DNA of 64,000 nt from Halothiobacillus sp045689735 (GTDB lineage Bacteria; Pseudomonadota; Gammaproteobacteria; Halothiobacillales; Halothiobacillaceae): the NCBI RefSeq assembly GCF_045689735.1, contig NZ_CP142685.1:1922001-1986000 (forward strand), in the 5' to 3' direction. Both the position numbers and the translations under genes were made by a program. The notes below the pieces were generated by a model that was not told where the DNA came from, did no database searches, and saw only the letters and a program-made list of their open reading frames with translations. Numbering within the stretch: position 1 is the first letter of the stretch; every line of letters starts with the position of its first letter. Below are positions 11,169 to 19,146 of this stretch, one piece after another.

Positions 11169-11757
11169 CGCCACCGAAGGCACCGATTCCGGCCACCCCG
11201 TAGCCGCCGTGCGCCCGCGCGGTCGGCAAATCGGCGGGCGTCACCCCGCCCAGGGCATATACCGGCGGGCGGGCAGATCGCGCGAGCTGCGCGAACCCCG
11301 CCCAACCCAACACCGGCGCGCCGGGATGGCTGGAGGTCGGCAACACCGGCGAGAGCAATACAGCATCCACCCCCAGCGCCTCGGCGCGCCGCAAGGAAAC
11401 CGCATCGTGACAGGCCGCACTGACCCGGCCACCGGCGGCCTGGAACGCCGCCACCTGGGCGCGCGTACCCGCCATCAAGCGCGTATGATTGAGGTGGATT
11501 GCGCGGGCACCGAGTCGATCCACCAGCGCCCAATCCGCGTTCAGCCAGGGCAGGATTCCGGCGGCGGCGGCCTCCGCCAGCAGCGCCTGCCAAATTGACG
11601 AAGGCACTGGACGCAAGGGCCGCAGTTGCAGCGCGACCGGCACAGAAAACTGCTGGGAAAGCCGCGCAATCTGCGCCTGACCGGCGGCCAGCCAGTCTGC
11701 ATCCGAGCCCTCGATCGCCGGGCGGCTGATCGCCAGATACTGCGGCAGCGGCATCAT
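11143..11757 (-). CDS. Thiamine-phosphate-synthase-like (TenI/ThiE) protein without Nudix domain
   Basis: A 204-residue TIM-barrel protein of the ThiE/TenI group, with LAISRPAI, AIHLNHTRL, VSAACHDAVSLRRAEALG, AVLLSPVLPTSSHPGAPVLGW and YALGGVTP. In many gammaproteobacteria this domain is the C-terminal half of a MutT-type Nudix fusion located next to argJ and secA. Here the neighbours are the same, but only the barrel is present and there is no room for a Nudix gene before argJ (34 bp). True ThiE activity is uncertain because the family also includes TenI-like isomerases. It probably follows argJ in one transcript. Confidence 0.7.
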   Translation of the reverse strand: MMPLPQYLAISRPAIEGSDADWLAAGQAQIARLSQQFSVPVALQLRPLRPVPSSIWQALLAEAAAAGILPWLNADWALVDRLGARAIHLNHTRLMAGTRAQVAAFQAAGGRVSAACHDAVSLRRAEALGVDAVLLSPVLPTSSHPGAPVLGWAGFAQLARSARPPVYALGGVTPADLPTARAHGGYGVAGIGAFGGAIAAENPS

Positions 11758-11791
11758 GGCCGCGTCGGAATCATGCCCACGCTAGGGCACC

Positions 11792-13018
11792 TCAAGAGCG
11801 GTATTCGGCGTTGATTTTCACATAGTCGTAGGAGAAGTCGCAGGTCCAAACCTGATCCCGCGCCGTGCCGCGACCGAGCGTCACGCGCAGGGTAATGTCC
11901 GCCTGCTTCATCACCGCAGCCGCATCGGCCTCGACATAGCTCGGCAGCCGCCCACCGCCCCGCACGACCTCGACCGGCCCGATCCACAAACCGATGGTTT
12001 CAACGGCCAGATCCGGAATCCCCGCATAGCCAATCGCCGCCAGAATGCGCCCGAGGTTGGGATCCGAGGCGAACAGCGCGGTCTTGACCAACGGGCTATG
12101 CGCAATTGCTTTGCCCACTTTGACGCACTCGGCGCGATCTCGCCCACCTTCGACCTCGATGGTGACGAACTTGGTCGCCCCTTCGCCATCCCGCGCCAAC
12201 GCCTGCGCGAGGAATACCGAAACTTCCAGCACCGCCGCGGACAACGCGGCATACGCAGGCTCCTCCGCGCTCGTGACCGCCACCGCGTCGGCGCGGCCAT
12301 TGGCCATCAGAATGAATGAGTCATTGGTGGAGGTGTCCCCATCGACCGTCACCCGATTGAAACTGGCCTCGGTCACGGTCTGCAGCATCGTCTGCAACAA
12401 CGCAGATGGCACCTGAGCATCCATCGCCACAAAGCCCAGCATGGTCGCCATATTCGGATGGATCATGCCAGAGCCCTTGGCAATGCCCGTGACCGTCACC
12501 GGCTGGCCATTGATCTCGCAGACCACGGTCTTGCCTTTCGCCACGATATCCGTGGTCATGATCGCCCCAGCCGCCCGCAACCAGTTATCTTCCGCGAGAT
12601 TGGCCTGTGCCGCCGGAATCCCCGCCACGATGCGCTCGACGGGCAGAGGTTCCATGATCACTCCGGTAGAAAACGGCAGCACGGCCTCCGGCGCGCAGCC
12701 GACTGCGCTCGCCACCGCACGGCAGACCGCCTCGGCGCGTTCAAGCCCATCAGAACCGGTGCCCGCGTTGGCATTGCCGGTATTGATGATCAGCGCCCGC
12801 GGTTGCTCTTTCGCCAAGTAGTGCCGACACAATTGCACCGGCGCCGCGCAATACCGGTTTTGCGTAAACACCCCCGCAACGGTCGCGCTGGCCGGCAAGG
12901 AGATCAGCAACAGATCATCCCGATTGGCCTTACGCACCCCCGCCTGCGCCACCCCCAGCGCAATCCCCGGAATGGGACGCAATGAACCCGCAGCCGGTGC
13001 TACTAACCCCACAGGCAT
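11792..13018 (-). CDS. argJ: Bifunctional ornithine acetyltransferase / N-acetylglutamate synthase
   Basis: ArgJ recycles the acetyl group between N-acetylornithine and glutamate in arginine synthesis and may also make N-acetylglutamate from acetyl-CoA. The 408 residues contain the self-cleavage and nucleophile motif HPNMATMLGF, where Thr of ATML becomes the N-terminus of the beta chain. Also visible are VAGVFTQNR, NTGNANAGTG and DGDTSTNDSF. The start MPVGLVAPAAG is chosen because AGAGGGG lies 7 bases upstream; the open frame extends 19 residues further without a ribosome site. argC of the same pathway is at 45851. Confidence 0.95.
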   Translation of the reverse strand: MPVGLVAPAAGSLRPIPGIALGVAQAGVRKANRDDLLLISLPASATVAGVFTQNRYCAAPVQLCRHYLAKEQPRALIINTGNANAGTGSDGLERAEAVCRAVASAVGCAPEAVLPFSTGVIMEPLPVERIVAGIPAAQANLAEDNWLRAAGAIMTTDIVAKGKTVVCEINGQPVTVTGIAKGSGMIHPNMATMLGFVAMDAQVPSALLQTMLQTVTEASFNRVTVDGDTSTNDSFILMANGRADAVAVTSAEEPAYAALSAAVLEVSVFLAQALARDGEGATKFVTIEVEGGRDRAECVKVGKAIAHSPLVKTALFASDPNLGRILAAIGYAGIPDLAVETIGLWIGPVEVVRGGGRLPSYVEADAAAVMKQADITLRVTLGRGTARDQVWTCDFSYDYVKINAEYRS

Positions 13019-13096
13019 GATGAACCCCTCTTTCAATCTCACAAGAAAAAGCCGCTGGCAAGCCAACGGCCGCAATTCTCAACCGGTCAGCATCGC

Positions 13097-14416
13097 TTAA
13101 CGCGCCAGCCCACCGACGGCACCCAGCAAATCGTCGGCGGGTTTACCATTGATGGTGAGCTTGCCTTGTTCAAAGGCGAACTGCGTACTCAACACCCCCT
13201 GGTTGGCATTGAGATACCCCTCCTGAATCAGCAGGCTCAACTGATTTTCGGCCGACGGATCGGATTCATCGAGCATCGCATTCATCAAAGCCTGCGGCGC
13301 CCGGTAATCCCCTTTGACTGTCAGCGTATTGAGCAAGCCCATGGGATTACTCAGCAACGCCTGCCCCTGCCCTGAGGGCAGGTTGATCTGCAAATTGAAC
13401 GCCACCGGGCCTGCGTCCGTGTCAAACCCGATCGGATTCAACTGGAACGACACCCCATGATTGAGTAGATCCGGCAAATGAGTCATCAGCGCCATGGTCG
13501 CAACTTGTTTGATCTGCTCGGGGTCGCCACCGGATTTCTGCGCTTCACGCAACTGCTGGGTAATGGCTTCCAGCGCCTTGGCATCCAGACCATCGAGCTG
13601 ATAGTGCAGCTTCAGATCCCGCATCCCTTTCGCCGCAGGCGGCAAATCGGCCACATCCAGCGTTTTGATGTCGATCCCCACCGAGGCATTGAAAACCTCA
13701 CCCACCTTGGCCGACTTGCCGGTGAGCAGCAGTCCACCGACATGCCCCGCCTGGGAAGCGAGCGAATCAATCCCGGCGTGAAACTGGCTATCCCAGGCAA
13801 TCCCTTCGGGTGACATAACCCCGGTACCGCCGAGCTTCAGCCCCTTGAGCACGATCGGCACCTCGCCCGAAGCCGACTCGGGATCAGTCGCCGCCAACGA
13901 ATCCATGACCATCGAGAAATCGAACGCGCCGCTACGGGCGGTATCCAGCGTCAGCGTGCCCCCGCTGAACTGGGCATCGGGCAGGGAAAAGCCGGCAATC
14001 GTGCCAGTCGTATGGGTTACCCCGGCCCAGGACATCGTCGTATCCAGCACGATCGGTTCTTTGTCGCCCAGCACCTTAGCCAACTGCGCCTTAATCTCCG
14101 GTGCGGGCACCCAAGTCGTCTGCACCGAAGCCAATCGTCCGGTCAAACTCGGCACTTGATCGATTTCTTGCCGAATCTGGATGCGCACGGGCGGCTGATC
14201 TTCCAGCAGCGGAGAGCTGTAGCTGAGTGTCGATAGCGCGGTCGCGTGCAGGTAGCCACGCTGGTACGAGTCCAAATGCCAGGTCAAACCCGCGGGCGCG
14301 CTGGCGGGAATTTGGTAGTCCCGAAAGCGCTTCTCGATCATCATGCCCGAAACCAAGGGCGCCGCCGCAACCGCGCCGACGACCACGACGGCAGCCACTA
14401 AACCCAGTTTATTCAT
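13097..14416 (-). CDS. YdgA-like DUF945 family protein
   Basis: A 439-residue protein with one N-terminal hydrophobic segment (LGLVAAVVVVGAVAAAPLVSG), probably a membrane anchor or uncleaved signal. A long mainly beta region follows, and WHLDSYQRGYLHATALSTL near residue 46 is typical of DUF945/YdgA proteins. The C-terminus contains GKLTINGKPADDLL. These are periplasmic or inner-membrane-linked proteins without a firm function. It lies between secA and argJ on the same strand, 80 bp from each. There is no sign of frameshift. Confidence 0.75.
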   Translation of the reverse strand: MNKLGLVAAVVVVGAVAAAPLVSGMMIEKRFRDYQIPASAPAGLTWHLDSYQRGYLHATALSTLSYSSPLLEDQPPVRIQIRQEIDQVPSLTGRLASVQTTWVPAPEIKAQLAKVLGDKEPIVLDTTMSWAGVTHTTGTIAGFSLPDAQFSGGTLTLDTARSGAFDFSMVMDSLAATDPESASGEVPIVLKGLKLGGTGVMSPEGIAWDSQFHAGIDSLASQAGHVGGLLLTGKSAKVGEVFNASVGIDIKTLDVADLPPAAKGMRDLKLHYQLDGLDAKALEAITQQLREAQKSGGDPEQIKQVATMALMTHLPDLLNHGVSFQLNPIGFDTDAGPVAFNLQINLPSGQGQALLSNPMGLLNTLTVKGDYRAPQALMNAMLDESDPSAENQLSLLIQEGYLNANQGVLSTQFAFEQGKLTINGKPADDLLGAVGGLAR

Positions 14417-14494
14417 TACTCAGTCCCTCGTTGTTTGATTCATGGAGCGTGGTCATCACCGTGACCTCGCAGTATCGATCAGCACACTGCGGGA

Positions 14495-17257
14495 TTACAT
14501 CAGCTTTCCATGACACTGTTTGTATTTTTTGCCCGAACCACACCAGCACGGGTCGTTGCGGCCAATTTTGGGTTCCTGACGCACCGGCACATTGCCCGCC
14601 GGCGCGGCTGGCTCGGGCTCAACCCCCACCCCAGTCGGCGCATCATGGCGTAACTGCAACTGGCTCTCGTCCAGATATTGCGCCTCGACAACTTCATCGA
14701 GCAGGGTATCCATGACCGGGGCACCCGCTTCGGGATTCGGTGCGATGCTCAACCGGCTGATGATCTGAATGACATCGGCATGAATATCGTCCAGCAACCG
14801 ACTGAACATTTCGAAGGCTTCACGCTTGTATTCCTGAGTCGGATTTTTTTGGGCATAACCGCGCAACCCAATGCTTTGCCGCAAATAATCCATGGCCGCC
14901 AAATGCTCTTTCCAACGGCCATCGAGCACCTGCAGCAAAATGCCTTTTTCAAACTGGCGCAATGCGTCGGCACCCGCCAGCGTTTCTTTGATTCGATAAT
15001 CTTCCTCAAAACTTTGGATGATTTTCTCCAACAGCGTTTCGGCATGCAGGTTCTTGTCTTCGGCCAGCCAGTCCGCAATCGGCAGATTTTGCCCATAATC
15101 TTCCGCCAGCGTCTGCGTCAGACCAGCGATATCCCATTGTTCTTCCAGCGCTTCCGGCGGGACGAACCGGGCAAATACCGCCGCCAGCACATCGCGACGC
15201 ATGGGCTGAATGATCGCCTGCGTATCGGTGGTCGCCATCACCGCCCGTCGCTGGTCGTAGATCACCTTGCGTTGCTCGTTGGCGACATTGTCATAATCGA
15301 GCAGGTGCTTGCGCTGATCAAAGTTGTGCCCTTCGACCTTGCGCTGCGCATTTTCGATCGCCCGGGTCACCCAGGGATGCTCGATCGCTTCACCCGCCTG
15401 CATCCCGAGTTTTTTCATCAGACCCGCCACCCGATCGGAGGCGAACACCCGCATCAGGTTATCTTCCAGCGACAAGAAGAACCGGGTCGAACCGGGATCC
15501 CCCTGCCGACCTGAACGCCCACGCAATTGATTGTCCACCCGGCGGGATTCGTGCCGCTCGGTGCCAATCACATGCAAACCACCGGCCGCCAGCGCGGCAT
15601 CGTGCCGCTGCTGCCACTCAGCCCGCACACGGGCTTTGGCATCTTCGCCCGCTTCGCTCCCGAGCGCCAGCAGTTCCTGCTCCAGATTACCGCCGAGCAT
15701 GATGTCCGTGCCCCGACCCGCCATATTGGTCGCGATGGTAACCGCGCCCGGCCGCCCGGCCTCCGCAATGATTTCCGCCTCGCGCTCATGATGCTTGGCA
15801 TTCAGGACATTGTGCGGCACCTTGGCCTGGGTCAACAGCCGCGACACGATCTCGGACGATTCAATCGAGGCCGTCCCCACCAAGACCGGTTGGTTGCGAC
15901 CGCGCGCCGCGATGACATCCTTAACAATGGCCTCGTATTTTTCCTGCTGGGTCAGGAACACGAAATCCCCCAGATCTTGCCGCTGAATCGGTCTATTGGT
16001 GGGGATCTGCACCACTTCCAGGTTATAAATTTCCGCCAGTTCACGCGCTTCGGTATCCGCCGTGCCGGTCATACCGGACAACTTTTTATACAGCCGGAAA
16101 TAATTCTGGAAGGTAATGGAGGCCAGCGTCTGGTTTTCCGGCTGGATCGGCACGCCTTCTTTGGCTTCCACCGCCTGATGCAACCCCTCGGACCAGCGCC
16201 GTCCCGGCAGGGTGCGTCCGGTGAACTCATCTACGATGATGATCTCGTTATCACGGACGATGTATTCCACATTGCGCCGGTAAATCGCATGCGCCCGCAG
16301 GGCAGAATTGAGATGACTCAACAGCATGATGTTATGAGCGTCGTACAGGGATTCGCCCTCGGCCAGCAGCCCGATCTGCACCAGCAGGTTCTCGGCGCGC
16401 TCGAACCCCTGCTCGGTCAGATACACCTGCTTGTTCTTCTCATCGACGGTGAAATCGCCACGCTCTTCGTCCGTCAGCGGCGGCTCATCATCTTTGGGTT
16501 CATCCCGCGCCTGCTTTTTCAACTCGGGAATCAAGCCATTGATTTTCTGATACGCCTCGGAAGAATCCGCCGCCGGCCCGGAAATGATCAGAGGGGTGCG
16601 TGCTTCGTCGATCAGGATCGAGTCCACCTCATCGACGATGGCATAGACCAGCTCGCGCTGCATGACTTGATCGGCACTAAAAGCCATGTTGTCGCGCAGA
16701 TAATCAAAACCCAGTTCGTTGTTGGTCGCGTAGGTGACATCACAGCGATACGCATCGTACTTGCTGCGCTGATCCATATTCGGCACGACAATGCCCACGG
16801 TGAGCCCCAGCGCGGTATACAACCGCCCCATCCATTCGGCGTCGCGCCGCGCCAGGTAATCGTTGACGGTGACAACATGCACCCCTTGGCGGGTCAAGGC
16901 ATTCAAATACACCGCGAGTGTGGCTACCAGCGTTTTGCCTTCCCCGGTACGCATCTCGGCGATCTTGCCTTGATGCAAGGCCATACCGCCAATCAGCTGC
17001 ACATCGAAGTGCCGCATGCCCAACAGGCGTTGGCTCATCTCACGGCAAACCGCAAACGCCTCGGGCAACAGTTGGTCTAGCGTCTCCCCTTGCTGCCAGC
17101 GCTGATGGAACTCTTCGGTTTTCGCACGCAACGCGGCATCATCCAGCGCCTGCATCGCCGGTTCGAGCGCGTTGATCTGCAGCACCCGGCGACGCATCTC
17201 CTTGATCAATCGATCGTTGCGGGTACCAAAAACTTTGCGGAGCAGGCTGGCAATCAT
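14495..17257 (-). CDS. secA: Preprotein translocase ATPase SecA
   Basis: SecA drives proteins through SecYEG. The 920-residue product has Walker A MRTGEGKTLVATLAVYLNAL near residue 100, DEVDSILIDEARTPL, GTASIESSEIVSRLL, TNMAGRGTDIMLGG and QLRGRSGRQGDPG. The C-terminal zinc motif CWCGSGKKYKQCHG ends the protein. The start MIASLLRKVFGTRNDRLIK matches the family; a 31-residue upstream extension is rejected. It is divergent from dciA with about 120 bp between. No SecM-type leader gene is visible upstream. Confidence 0.98.
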   Translation of the reverse strand: MIASLLRKVFGTRNDRLIKEMRRRVLQINALEPAMQALDDAALRAKTEEFHQRWQQGETLDQLLPEAFAVCREMSQRLLGMRHFDVQLIGGMALHQGKIAEMRTGEGKTLVATLAVYLNALTRQGVHVVTVNDYLARRDAEWMGRLYTALGLTVGIVVPNMDQRSKYDAYRCDVTYATNNELGFDYLRDNMAFSADQVMQRELVYAIVDEVDSILIDEARTPLIISGPAADSSEAYQKINGLIPELKKQARDEPKDDEPPLTDEERGDFTVDEKNKQVYLTEQGFERAENLLVQIGLLAEGESLYDAHNIMLLSHLNSALRAHAIYRRNVEYIVRDNEIIIVDEFTGRTLPGRRWSEGLHQAVEAKEGVPIQPENQTLASITFQNYFRLYKKLSGMTGTADTEARELAEIYNLEVVQIPTNRPIQRQDLGDFVFLTQQEKYEAIVKDVIAARGRNQPVLVGTASIESSEIVSRLLTQAKVPHNVLNAKHHEREAEIIAEAGRPGAVTIATNMAGRGTDIMLGGNLEQELLALGSEAGEDAKARVRAEWQQRHDAALAAGGLHVIGTERHESRRVDNQLRGRSGRQGDPGSTRFFLSLEDNLMRVFASDRVAGLMKKLGMQAGEAIEHPWVTRAIENAQRKVEGHNFDQRKHLLDYDNVANEQRKVIYDQRRAVMATTDTQAIIQPMRRDVLAAVFARFVPPEALEEQWDIAGLTQTLAEDYGQNLPIADWLAEDKNLHAETLLEKIIQSFEEDYRIKETLAGADALRQFEKGILLQVLDGRWKEHLAAMDYLRQSIGLRGYAQKNPTQEYKREAFEMFSRLLDDIHADVIQIISRLSIAPNPEAGAPVMDTLLDEVVEAQYLDESQLQLRHDAPTGVGVEPEPAAPAGNVPVRQEPKIGRNDPCWCGSGKKYKQCHGKLM

Positions 17258-17377
17258 GAACACACCATCAATGACTCGGGCGCGCCCCGCAGCCGGGGCT
17301 GACGCAAATAGCCGGGAATGGTACGGTAGATAGATGAAGATTGGTAGCACACGCCCGCATAATCCCGACGGATTGCC

Positions 17378-17842
17378 ATGAAAGCACAGCAGTTTTCAGC
17401 CTTTTCCGCTTTGGCACGCCATGCCCAGCGCAATCGTTGGTTCGATTGTTTTTGGCATGAAGTCGTGCCCGCCGCCCTGTCACAGCGCGTGCAGGTTTTG
17501 AATGTTCGCGAAGCCACGCTGGTGCTGGGCGCGCAGGATGCGGCCACCGCAACCCAGGCAAGATTTCAGGCACCAAGCTGGCTACCCGCGCTCAACACCG
17601 CCGCCCGCGCCCAGGGCATCGAAGGGGTCGATCGCATTGAAGTGCGGGTGACCCCGCCCCGCCCCGCCTTGCGACAAGCCCGACTCACGCCGCCCACACC
17701 GCTCAGCGAGGCGACGCGGCAACATTTACTGGATGTCTCTGCACAACTGGACGATCCGCAGCTCGCCAACGCGCTCCGTCGCCTGGCGCAACAAAGACCG
17801 CGCAGTCGGAAGCCAGAAAAAAGCAAGGGGAGCGCAGATTAA
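17378..17842 (+). CDS. dciA: DciA-like (DUF721) protein
   Basis: A 154-residue basic protein of the DUF721/DciA family. DciA assists loading of the DnaB helicase in bacteria that lack DnaC. The N-terminal KH-like domain (about 15-95) includes FWHEVVPAALSQRVQVLNV and LVLGAQDAATATQARFQAP. The C-terminal tail is proline- and arginine-rich and looks disordered. Placement between lpxC and secA is the usual gammaproteobacterial context for DUF721 genes and supports the call more than the weak sequence conservation. The 3' end faces lpxC across a 218-bp gap holding repeat copy B. Confidence 0.7.
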   Translation: MKAQQFSAFSALARHAQRNRWFDCFWHEVVPAALSQRVQVLNVREATLVLGAQDAATATQARFQAPSWLPALNTAARAQGIEGVDRIEVRVTPPRPALRQARLTPPTPLSEATRQHLLDVSAQLDDPQLANALRRLAQQRPRSRKPEKSKGSAD

Positions 17843-17850
17843 GTCCGCGC

Positions 17851-17998
17851 TGCCCGTTTGGAGACAGGGATACCCCACGGCATGACGCAAGTCACGGATT
17901 GACGAAGCCCGTCACGGGCGAAACCCGAAGCGGGCGCAAGCCCAGCGCGACGCGCTCGAAGGCCGAACCCGCGGGGTCTCCGACAGGGATGTCGGAGA
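17851..17998 (+). repeat. Dispersed palindromic repeat, copy B, plus hairpin
   Basis: 17851-17920 aligns with 25871-25950: CCCGTTTGG, then an interrupted G/C hairpin, TGACGCAAGTCA where the other copy has CGACATAAGTCG, and GAAGCCCGTCACGG. The downstream half differs. At 17977-17998 is a perfect 9-bp stem, TCTCCGACA with loop GGGA. The gap lies between the 3' ends of dciA and lpxC. No gene is supported here. Confidence 0.5.
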
Positions 17999-18060
17999 GT
18001 CCGAAGAGGAGGGATCAGCCGAGTTGAAAACGGGCAAGAAAACCCTTGTTCAACGGCTCG

Positions 18061-18978
18061 TTAGCTGGCTAGTTGCGCTACCGGTCGGGCAAAAGACACG
18101 GGAGGCAGAGCCTCTCGTTCGAAAGTCACCCGTTCAAACGCATCCGGTTGCGCCAGCAAAGTGCGCAAGAGTTGGTTATTCAGAAAATGCCCCGATTTGT
18201 GCCCACTGAACGCGCCGATGACACTGCAACCGAGTAGATAGAGATCGCCGATGGCGTCCAGGATCTTATGCTTGACGAACTCATCCCCGTAACGCAGGCC
18301 GTCTTCGTTGAGAATCTGCGACTCTCCCACGACTATCGCATTATCGACGCTTCCACCCAGCGCCAGATTGCGTTGACGCATCATTTCCAGATCCCGCATA
18401 AAGCCGAAGGTGCGCGCCCGCGCCACCTCCTTCACGAAGGTGGTTGAAGAAAAATCGATTTCAGCCAGACGCGCGGAGTCGGCCAGCGCCGGATGATTGA
18501 AGTCAATCGACATGGCCACCCGGAAGCCTTCATGCGGATCGAAACGCACCCAACGGTCACCATCGACCACTTCCACCGGCTTCAATACCCGAATGAACTG
18601 CTTGGGCGCATCTTGCTCTTCAATTCCTGCCGACTGAATCAAAAAGACGAACGGGCTCGCGGAACCATCCATGATGGGCATTTCCGGCCCATCGATTTCC
18701 ACATGGCAATTATCGATCCCCAGCCCCGCCAGCGCGGACATCAAATGTTCGACCGTGGAGATTTTATTGCCGTTCTTCACCAGCGTGGTCGACAGTTGGG
18801 TTTCGCCCACATTGAAGGCATGCCCCGGGATTTCGACGGGCTGCGGTAAATCCATCCGGTGAAAGACGATCCCCGTATCCGGCGCGGCAGGACGCAAGGT
18901 GAGACGAACCTGCTCTCCGGTATGCAGACCAATCCCGGTTGCCCGGATACTATTACGAAGGGTGCGCTGATGGATCAA
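18061..18978 (-). CDS. lpxC: UDP-3-O-acyl-N-acetylglucosamine deacetylase LpxC
   Basis: Zinc deacetylase for the committed step of lipid A synthesis. The 305 residues start (M)IHQRTLRNSIRATGIGLHTG, in register with E. coli LpxC. Zinc and catalytic motifs are ISTVEHLMSAL (His), PIMDGSASPF, FVKHKILDAIGDLYLLG (His and Asp) and FSGHKSGH. The start codon is TTG, supported by GAGG 7 bases upstream; the nearest ATG is out of frame. In E. coli LpxC is controlled by FtsH proteolysis; the tail here ends VAQLAS, hydrophobic as in degraded forms. The htpG terminator lies upstream, so lpxC is probably transcribed alone. Confidence 0.95.
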   Translation of the reverse strand: MIHQRTLRNSIRATGIGLHTGEQVRLTLRPAAPDTGIVFHRMDLPQPVEIPGHAFNVGETQLSTTLVKNGNKISTVEHLMSALAGLGIDNCHVEIDGPEMPIMDGSASPFVFLIQSAGIEEQDAPKQFIRVLKPVEVVDGDRWVRFDPHEGFRVAMSIDFNHPALADSARLAEIDFSSTTFVKEVARARTFGFMRDLEMMRQRNLALGGSVDNAIVVGESQILNEDGLRYGDEFVKHKILDAIGDLYLLGCSVIGAFSGHKSGHFLNNQLLRTLLAQPDAFERVTFEREALPPVSFARPVAQLAS

Positions 18979-19082
18979 GGCGGCGCCTCATGACGAATCG
19001 ATTATGGGAATTATCGCACGGCGCCCCTCGGACATGAATGGCTGAATTTGTTAATGCGCTATCAAATCATGAAACAAGTCGT

Positions 19083-19116
19083 AAAAAACCCGGGATACCG
19101 TACGGCATCCCGGGTT
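19083..19116 (-). terminator. Rho-independent terminator of htpG
   Basis: A long stem, AACCCGGGAT pairing with ATCCCGGGTT around CCGTACGG, is followed on the minus strand by six T (the A run at 19083-19088). It starts about 30 bp past the htpG stop and separates htpG from lpxC. Confidence 0.85.
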
Positions 19117-19146
19117 CATGAACCACCGATTAGCTCGGCCGGCGCC

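Noticed and set aside
14468..14491. CGCAGT/ACTGCG hairpin after secA as a terminator
   Set aside because: Stem of only 6 bp, 12-base loop, no T tract.
15527..17080. 517-codon open frame on the plus strand opposite secA
   Set aside because: secA on the minus strand has full family motifs; the opposite frame has no recognisable domain and is a GC-codon shadow.
17843..18060. Possible CRISPR or small RNA gene in the dciA-lpxC gap
   Set aside because: Repeats are single palindromes without regular spacing; no direct-repeat/spacer pattern. No CRISPR array occurs anywhere in the window.
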